Assembly (NCBI GenBank): GCA_011605715.1
Contig: JAAOZO010000067.1
Span: 1 to 10,538, forward strand
Length of the DNA: 10,538 nucleotides
Direction: 5' to 3'
Source of the DNA: Nitrososphaerota archaeon
GTDB lineage: Archaea > Thermoproteota > EX4484-205 > JAAOZO01
Shown here one piece after another: positions 6,330 to 10,538 of the stretch. A model generated the notes under the pieces. That model saw nothing but the letters and a program-made list of their open reading frames with translations, was not told where the DNA came from and did no database searches. The translations under genes were made by a program, and so were the position numbers. Position 1 is the stretch's first letter, and each line of letters opens with the position of its first letter.

Positions 6330-7088
6330 TCATTGAACATTCGTTTCAATTCCAGTTTCTTCTCTAAACTGTAACCTGTAAAAAGAGCTGTATAGTCCGC
6401 CTAGCTTCATTAGCTCTTCATGTGTACCTCTTTCGACTATTACTCCATTGTTTATAACTAAAATTTCATCGCACAGCCTAATCGTAGAAAGTCTATGAGC
6501 TATTATTATTGCCATTCTGTTTCTTAGTAGCTTTTTAAGAGCTCTTTGAATTATAAGCTCAGTGTATGGATCAATGGACGAGGTTGCTTCGTCTAGTACC
6601 AACACTTGAGGGTTTGCAAGAAGAGTTCTAGCAAAACTAATCAGTTGTCTTTGGCCTATTGAGATGTTCGAAGAACTTTCTTGAATTAAGTAGTCATAGT
6701 TTCCGGGAAGTTTCATTATAAAGTTATGGGCGCCAATAGCTTTAGCAGCTGCTACTACTTCTTCGTCAGAAGCGTTTGGATTTCCAAATTTTATGTTCTC
6801 CCTTATTGTAACTGGAAAGAGAAACGAATCTTGGAGAACTACGCTTATATTTTTTCTTAAAGAAGATAAAGAAATTTTTCTTATGTCATAACCATTTATT
6901 AATATTTTCCCTTCTTGCGGATCATAGAATCTAATAAGTAAATTTATTATTGTACTTTTTCCAGCTCCGGTTGGTCCAACTATCGCTATTTTCTTATTTT
7001 TTTCTAACGTGAAACTTATGTTTCTTATTACCGGAAGGTTAGAGGTATACCCAAAAGTTACATTTTCAAATCTAATTTCTTCTATCAT
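6330..7088 (-). CDS. Detached ABC exporter nucleotide-binding domain
   Basis: This 252-residue protein is an ABC ATPase of the exporter type, normally the C-terminal half of a fused polypeptide. It begins directly at the domain boundary (FENVTFGY, A-loop Tyr14) and carries Walker A GPTGAGKST (38-46), Q-loop Gln86, Walker B LVLDE (Asp166, Glu167), D-loop SSID (170-173) and switch His198 (IIAHRLS). The signature is degenerate: ISIGQ (142-146) instead of LSGGQ. The catalytic Glu and His are intact, so this domain's Walker side should form the competent ATP site with the LSGGQ of the 625-residue partner. Its ATG overlaps the stop of the membrane-domain gene (ATGA), and a Shine-Dalgarno-like sequence sits five bases upstream. 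It is expected on the cytoplasmic face, bound to the separate six-helix subunit. A frameshifted single gene is the main alternative. Confidence 0.88.
   Translation of the reverse strand: MIEEIRFENVTFGYTSNLPVIRNISFTLEKNKKIAIVGPTGAGKSTIINLLIRFYDPQEGKILINGYDIRKISLSSLRKNISVVLQDSFLFPVTIRENIKFGNPNASDEEVVAAAKAIGAHNFIMKLPGNYDYLIQESSSNISIGQRQLISFARTLLANPQVLVLDEATSSIDPYTELIIQRALKKLLRNRMAIIIAHRLSTIRLCDEILVINNGVIVERGTHEELMKLGGLYSSFYRLQFREETGIETNVQ
7085..7088 (-). other. ATGA stop/start overlap splitting one half-transporter
   Basis: The membrane-domain ORF ends in TGA and the NBD ORF begins with ATG, sharing the four bases ATGA. Read through, the two products join smoothly at the usual linker between membrane domain and NBD. 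The junction is therefore either a translationally coupled natural gene split or a one-base frameshift relative to a fused ancestor. Confidence 0.85.
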
Positions 7089-8143
7089 TCTAAATCAACC
7101 CTCTCTTCTGGTGGAGCTTCTATAACTTCAACCTTCGTATCAACTAAGTCGAAAAGTCTTTCTGTTGCTGCTAATGCAGATTGGTATTGATCATAAACTG
7201 CAATAAGGTCAACTAAAGGCATAAAGTAAGAAAATTGGTATTCTGTAAAAGCAACTAAAGTGCCGATGCTCATAGACCCACTCAAAACTAACTTTGTTCC
7301 ATACCATAAAATAAGTAACGTGCCTGTTAATCTAATAAGTATGACAACTGGTTGGTAGGAGGATGAAATTAAAATTGCTCTTATGTTCGCCTTTACAGTT
7401 TCTTCTTGCTTCTTTTCGAAAGCCTCGAATGCACTCTTTTCCTGCACGAATGTTTGTATTACTTTTACTCCCGCTAAGTCTTCCTGCATTCTAGAAGTTA
7501 ATCCTGCTAAAACATTCAAAGCTTTTCTGTAAGCTGACCTCGAATATTTTCCTAAGAACCAAACAACTACAACCGCAAGAGGCAAAATTGAGACCGCAAT
7601 CAATGCAAGTCTAAAGTCAAGCAGAAATATTATGAACAAAGAACCAAGTATTGACGAAGTATCTAGAAGAATACTTGTAAAGCCAACTCTCAAAAATATT
7701 CTAAGTGTATTTGCATCGTTTATTGGCCTTGAAAGTATTCTTCCTATTTCACCTTCTGAAAAGTATCTAAGTGAAATAACTTGAAGTTTTTCCATAATTT
7801 CGTCTCTAATTCTGGCCACAGTATTTTCACCTATAATTCTCATTTGGTATATTTGAATATACTGAAATATATAGTTTGCAACAACTACTAACACAAATAG
7901 AGGAATCCACCAGAAAAATCCAAATAGATTCTTTGTTTGTATAATTTGATCTATTGCTAACTTATGCATATATGGGGAAACTAAACCAGTAACAGAACTT
8001 AATAAAATTGCAAGCACAGCGATTATCATATTCTTTCGGAATGGCTTTGCATAGTAAAGTAATCTTTTAATTAGAACAATATCTGGAGTTGTTCTTTTTC
8101 TCTCTTCTTCTTGTTTAGATGAAAAAGTAGCATACTGAGACAT
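7085..8143 (-). CDS. ABC exporter membrane domain lacking its NBD
   Basis: This 352-residue protein is the type-1 ABC exporter transmembrane region on its own. A charged N-terminus of about 35 residues is followed by six predicted membrane helices (roughly 38-60, 75-97, 150-170, 175-200, 257-280, 290-312). Exporter landmarks include the segment SLRYFSEGEIGRILSRPINDA (124-144, counterpart of the usual FFD...GDL.SR...D pattern) and the intracellular stretch EDLAGVKVIQTFVQEK (221-236). The C-terminus ATERLFDLVDTK (336-347) is the normal lead-in to the NBD, and the frame stops a few residues later, where the next gene takes over. Standard half-transporters run to about 580-620 residues; 352 plus 252 gives about 604. 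Its ATG follows the TAG of the 625-residue gene with no gap. It should pair with that protein in the membrane and recruit the detached NBD. Confidence 0.88.
   Translation of the reverse strand: MSQYATFSSKQEEERKRTTPDIVLIKRLLYYAKPFRKNMIIAVLAILLSSVTGLVSPYMHKLAIDQIIQTKNLFGFFWWIPLFVLVVVANYIFQYIQIYQMRIIGENTVARIRDEIMEKLQVISLRYFSEGEIGRILSRPINDANTLRIFLRVGFTSILLDTSSILGSLFIIFLLDFRLALIAVSILPLAVVVVWFLGKYSRSAYRKALNVLAGLTSRMQEDLAGVKVIQTFVQEKSAFEAFEKKQEETVKANIRAILISSSYQPVVILIRLTGTLLILWYGTKLVLSGSMSIGTLVAFTEYQFSYFMPLVDLIAVYDQYQSALAATERLFDLVDTKVEVIEAPPEERVDLE
7094..7103 (-). promoter_or_regulatory. Ribosome binding site deciding the detached NBD start
   Basis: On the minus strand gagggttgat resembles the archaeal Shine-Dalgarno GGAGGTGAT and ends five bases before the NBD ATG at 7088. 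It supports separate initiation of the NBD. It also encodes R-V-D in the upstream frame, so some of the match could be due to coding sequence. Confidence 0.45.
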
Positions 8144-10021
8144 CTAAGCCATCTCACCTTCTTCAACTTCACTCAGTACCTCTTTATTAAGGAATTGAGT
8201 CTCGTATATCTTTTTGTAAGTACCATTTCTTGTCAATAACTCTTCGTGAGTGCCAAATTCAACTACTCTTCCATCTTCTAGTACTAGTATCTTATCTGCA
8301 TTCTTTATTGTAGAAAGTCTTTGAGCTATTATAAAAGTTGTTCTGCCCTTCATTGCTTCTTCTAATGCAGACTGAATTTCTTGCTCAGTTTTTGCATCCA
8401 CAAAAGATAAAGAATCATCCATGATTAGTATCTTTGGATCTACGAGGAGAGCTCTGGCGATCGTTATTCTTTGACGTTGACCGCCAGATAAAGTAACTCC
8501 GCGTTCCCCTACGAGAGTATTGTACCCTTCAGGCAAAGACTCTATAAAGTCATGAATCCTTGCCATTTTTGCAACTTTAATGATTTCATCCATAGAAGCA
8601 TTAGGCTTTCCAAATGCAATATTGTCTTTGATTGTTCCAGAGAACAGAAAAACATCCTGTAGAACTAGTCCGATTTGTCTCCTTAGAGAAGAAAGCTTAA
8701 ATCTTCTTACGTCTACTCCATCTATAAGTATGCTTCCAGAATCAACTTCATAGAACCTTGGAATCAAGTAAATTAAAGAAGTCTTTCCAGAACCAGTAGC
8801 ACCTAAGATTGCAACTTTCTCTCCAGGTTTTACAACAAAGCTAACATCTTTCAGAACGGGATTATCTTTTACGTAACCAAAAGTTACATTTCTAAATTCA
8901 ACTTCGCCTCTTTCTATCTTTATATCTTCAGCATCTGGAAGATCCTTTACGCTTTCAGGCACATCGATTTTCTCAAAGATTCTTTCTAGTCCAGCTGAGG
9001 CATTCATCCAAGTTCCTAGAAGTTGACTAAGGTCTCTCAATGGAAATGTTAGCCTAAGCATAAACCTAGCAAATAACACCACATCACCTACTGTTAGTGT
9101 AGAATTTAGCGTAGCTATCGAATACCCGGAATAAACGTAAACTGTAGCTATTCCAAGCGTCAGCAATGCTGGACCAAGAGGCATAAATAGAGATTGAAGC
9201 TTTCCTGCCTCTATAGCTGTGCCTACGTAAAACTTTTCAACTTTCTTAAAGTTATCCACTACGTCCTTCTCTCTTCGGAATATCCTAACTGTTTTCATAC
9301 CAATAATGTTTTGTTGAATGTAAGTACTCAACTTTCCGAGAAGGAGTTGCATCCTTCTGAATAGCTGCATAGTTTCAACCCAAAGCTTAGTTGTAAAGTA
9401 AAATATGAATGGCATTGGAATTAAAGAAATTAAAGTTAAACTTGGATTTATGGAGTACATAGTTATTACTATTATTACTGTAGAAAACACTGCATTTGAA
9501 ACTGTGCCAACCCATGTCCTTAAGAATGAATCGACTACTTGTAAATCCATGGTAGCTCTAGAAATTAAGTCTCCAACAGAATTAGAATCATAGAAACTAA
9601 AAGACTTCGAGAGTAATGAAGAATAATAATGAGACCTTATGTCTCTAACTATAAGTTGTGACATTATTCCATTTATATAAGCTACAAGAAAGTTTGTAAA
9701 GCCAAACCCAATTCCGGCTAAAAGTATCATAATCAAGTACTGAGGAAGTAAGTTTGTATTTCCACCAACTATTACTTTATCTATTATAAGAGAAGTGTAT
9801 ATTGGTTCTAAAGTAAAGAGGTAGGCTCTTAGAATCGATATTGCAATCGTCACAACTACAAATATGACATATTTCTTATGATACTTCATTAGTCTTTTAA
9901 ATGCAGACACAGATTGAGCGAAACTTCTAGTAACCCTAAGCGAATCAAGTGAAAAATTTAGTATTAGGTTGTCTTCCTTTAGTGTCTTTTTATCGGAATC
10001 GAGCAATTGCCTTTGGTGCAC
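8144..10021 (-). CDS. ABC exporter half-transporter with degenerate ATP site
   Basis: This 625-residue protein is a fused membrane-domain/NBD ABC exporter subunit. A soluble N-terminus of about 45 residues is followed by six membrane helices (about 50-320) and an NBD from about 372. NBD motifs are A-loop Tyr383, Walker A GATGSGKT (407-414), Q-loop Gln455, signature LSGGQ (511-515), Walker B ILIMDD (Asp535, Asp536) and switch region IIAQRLS (Gln567). Two catalytic positions deviate: the general-base Glu is Asp536 and the switch His is Gln567, with an unusual D-loop SFVD (539-542). This is the known degenerate-site pattern of heterodimeric exporters such as TM287/288 and BmrCD. The partner is the split subunit immediately downstream. 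The cargo is unknown: drugs, lipids or peptides are all possible. The start is GTG at 10021; a TTG at codon 6 (10006) is possible, because the TATA box lies only about 22 bases from the GTG. Confidence 0.9.
   Translation of the reverse strand: MHQRQLLDSDKKTLKEDNLILNFSLDSLRVTRSFAQSVSAFKRLMKYHKKYVIFVVVTIAISILRAYLFTLEPIYTSLIIDKVIVGGNTNLLPQYLIMILLAGIGFGFTNFLVAYINGIMSQLIVRDIRSHYYSSLLSKSFSFYDSNSVGDLISRATMDLQVVDSFLRTWVGTVSNAVFSTVIIVITMYSINPSLTLISLIPMPFIFYFTTKLWVETMQLFRRMQLLLGKLSTYIQQNIIGMKTVRIFRREKDVVDNFKKVEKFYVGTAIEAGKLQSLFMPLGPALLTLGIATVYVYSGYSIATLNSTLTVGDVVLFARFMLRLTFPLRDLSQLLGTWMNASAGLERIFEKIDVPESVKDLPDAEDIKIERGEVEFRNVTFGYVKDNPVLKDVSFVVKPGEKVAILGATGSGKTSLIYLIPRFYEVDSGSILIDGVDVRRFKLSSLRRQIGLVLQDVFLFSGTIKDNIAFGKPNASMDEIIKVAKMARIHDFIESLPEGYNTLVGERGVTLSGGQRQRITIARALLVDPKILIMDDSLSFVDAKTEQEIQSALEEAMKGRTTFIIAQRLSTIKNADKILVLEDGRVVEFGTHEELLTRNGTYKKIYETQFLNKEVLSEVEEGEMA
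8154..8158 (-). promoter_or_regulatory. Ribosome binding site of the split membrane-domain gene
   Basis: On the minus strand GGTGA, inside the last codons of the upstream gene, precedes the ATG at 8143 by ten bases. It fits coupled internal translation in the operon. Confidence 0.4.
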
Positions 10022-10038
10022 AGATTAAAAATACGGAG

Positions 10039-10046
10039 TATATAAA
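10039..10046 (-). promoter_or_regulatory. TATA-like box of the ABC exporter operon
   Basis: The minus strand reads tttatata, preceded by A-rich sequence. It is centred about 22 bases before the GTG at 10021 and 37 before the TTG at 10006. It implies a leaderless or near-leaderless first cistron and a single promoter for all three exporter genes. Confidence 0.6.
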
Positions 10047-10242
10047 CTTTTTACTTAAAAAATGCAAAATAACTAACAAGAACAGCTTCTCATGACTCGT
10101 TCCTAAGCAGAACGCAATTAGACGAAATGAGCTAGAATAAAGGTAATTACTATTAAGCATTATAAGTAGTGAGCAAAAATCGAAAGTAAAGTTAGAGAAG
10201 AGTAAATCCATCACGTTTGATGTTGAAAAATATAGTTCGAGC

Positions 10243-10538
10243 TTACCCATAAGAATTCCGTTTCTTTTTAATTATCCAAAGCTCTGCTACTCTTACTCCA
10301 CGACTATCTTTAGTGGTAATCCAAGTTAATTTTAATTTTCCCTCTCCAATATAGATTGCTTCTTGAGGAATGGGGAATTCCAAGGTAACACACTTACCAA
10401 AAACATCAATAAAATCATGCACAACAAAGCTTTTATTTGCTATAAGCTTTATTTTTCCTTCAGATGAACTGTAAATAAAAGTACCAATGTACGTCACTCT
10501 AACGTTGTAAGAAGCATCTAGGTCTAAATTATTATAAC
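10243..10538 (-). CDS. C-terminal part of an unidentified protein with beta-rich end (cut by window edge)
   Basis: The frame is open from the stop at 10243 to the right edge, giving about 97 visible residues with no need for an internal start. A GTG at 10497 could start an 84-residue product, but the preceding in-frame codons (ending LDLDASYNVR) continue the same alternating beta-like pattern, so I read it as the 3' end of a longer gene. The visible part looks like a beta-sandwich: NVRVTYIGTF, GKIKLIAN, VTLEFPIPQEA, GKLKLTWIT and VRVAELWIIKKK form successive strands. Similar ends with an IP.EA...G.L.L.W...VAE.W pattern occur, to my recollection, as accessory C-terminal domains of larger, possibly carbohydrate-related proteins. 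That is a weak impression and no function is assigned. Its strand matches the exporter operon, but 221 bases and a promoter separate them. Confidence 0.6.
   Translation of the reverse strand, partial: YNNLDLDASYNVRVTYIGTFIYSSSEGKIKLIANKSFVVHDFIDVFGKCVTLEFPIPQEAIYIGEGKLKLTWITTKDSRGVRVAELWIIKKKRNSYG

Noticed and set aside
7085..7088. Disrupted pseudogene at the exporter subunit junction
   Set aside because: Both halves are full length with intact motifs, abut precisely at the domain boundary, and the second has a spaced ribosome binding site. An error remains possible and is discussed as a finding.
9405..9593. Short plus-strand frame inside the 625-residue exporter gene
   Set aside because: It is an antisense shadow of the membrane domain.
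9990..10250. An 86-codon minus-strand open frame bridging the partial gene and the exporter gene
   Set aside because: It overlaps both neighbours, contains the exporter promoter, and its translation is Phe/Leu/Ser-rich as expected from AT-rich non-coding DNA; no motif is visible.
1..10538. tRNA, rRNA, CRISPR array, insertion sequence or phage genes
   Set aside because: No cloverleaf-like sequence, regularly spaced repeat, terminal inverted repeat or transposase/integrase motif was seen by eye in the intergenic regions.

Overview
The window looks like archaeal chromosomal DNA. It is AT-rich, arginine is mostly encoded by AGA/AGG, and most genes with their own promoter have a TATA-like box about 26-36 bases before the start codon, which implies leaderless or very short-leader mRNAs. 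Shine-Dalgarno-like sequences appear only before genes inside operons. This pattern is typical of Thermoproteota-type (often thermophilic) archaea. The lineage is an inference; there is no rRNA marker in the window.

Layout: (1) 92-1273 (+), a stand-alone neutral/alkaline-ceramidase-fold metal hydrolase. (2) 1358-2971 (-), an APC-superfamily amino acid permease convergent with it; its start is best placed 13 codons inside the longest open frame. (3) 2972-3300, a divergent intergenic region with the permease promoter, a promoter plus tiny basic ORF, and the promoter of the next gene. (4) 3301-6191 (+), three co-directional genes: a nucleotidyltransferase-fold protein, a YfcE/MJ0936-like metallophosphoesterase and an APH/choline-kinase-like phosphotransferase. 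The first two are a clear operon; the third has its own tandem TATA boxes. (5) 6192-6329, a convergent spacer with poly-T terminators on both strands and an orphan TATA-like element. (6) 10021-6330 (-), a three-gene ABC exporter operon. (7) 10243-10538 (-), the 3' end of a larger gene that continues past the right edge.

The most notable locus is the exporter. The first gene encodes a normal half-transporter (membrane domain plus nucleotide-binding domain) with a degenerate ATP site (Asp for the Walker B Glu, Gln for the switch His). Its partner is split at the membrane-domain/NBD linker into two ORFs that overlap by ATGA, and the second ORF has a well-spaced Shine-Dalgarno-like sequence. The motifs predict a TM287/288-type asymmetric heterodimer made from three polypeptides.

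The second locus of interest is the nucleotidyltransferase / phosphoesterase / kinase-fold cluster. It combines enzymes that could add, remove and transfer phosphoryl or nucleotidyl groups, but its substrate cannot be read from sequence. I saw no tRNA, rRNA, CRISPR array, transposase or insertion sequence.
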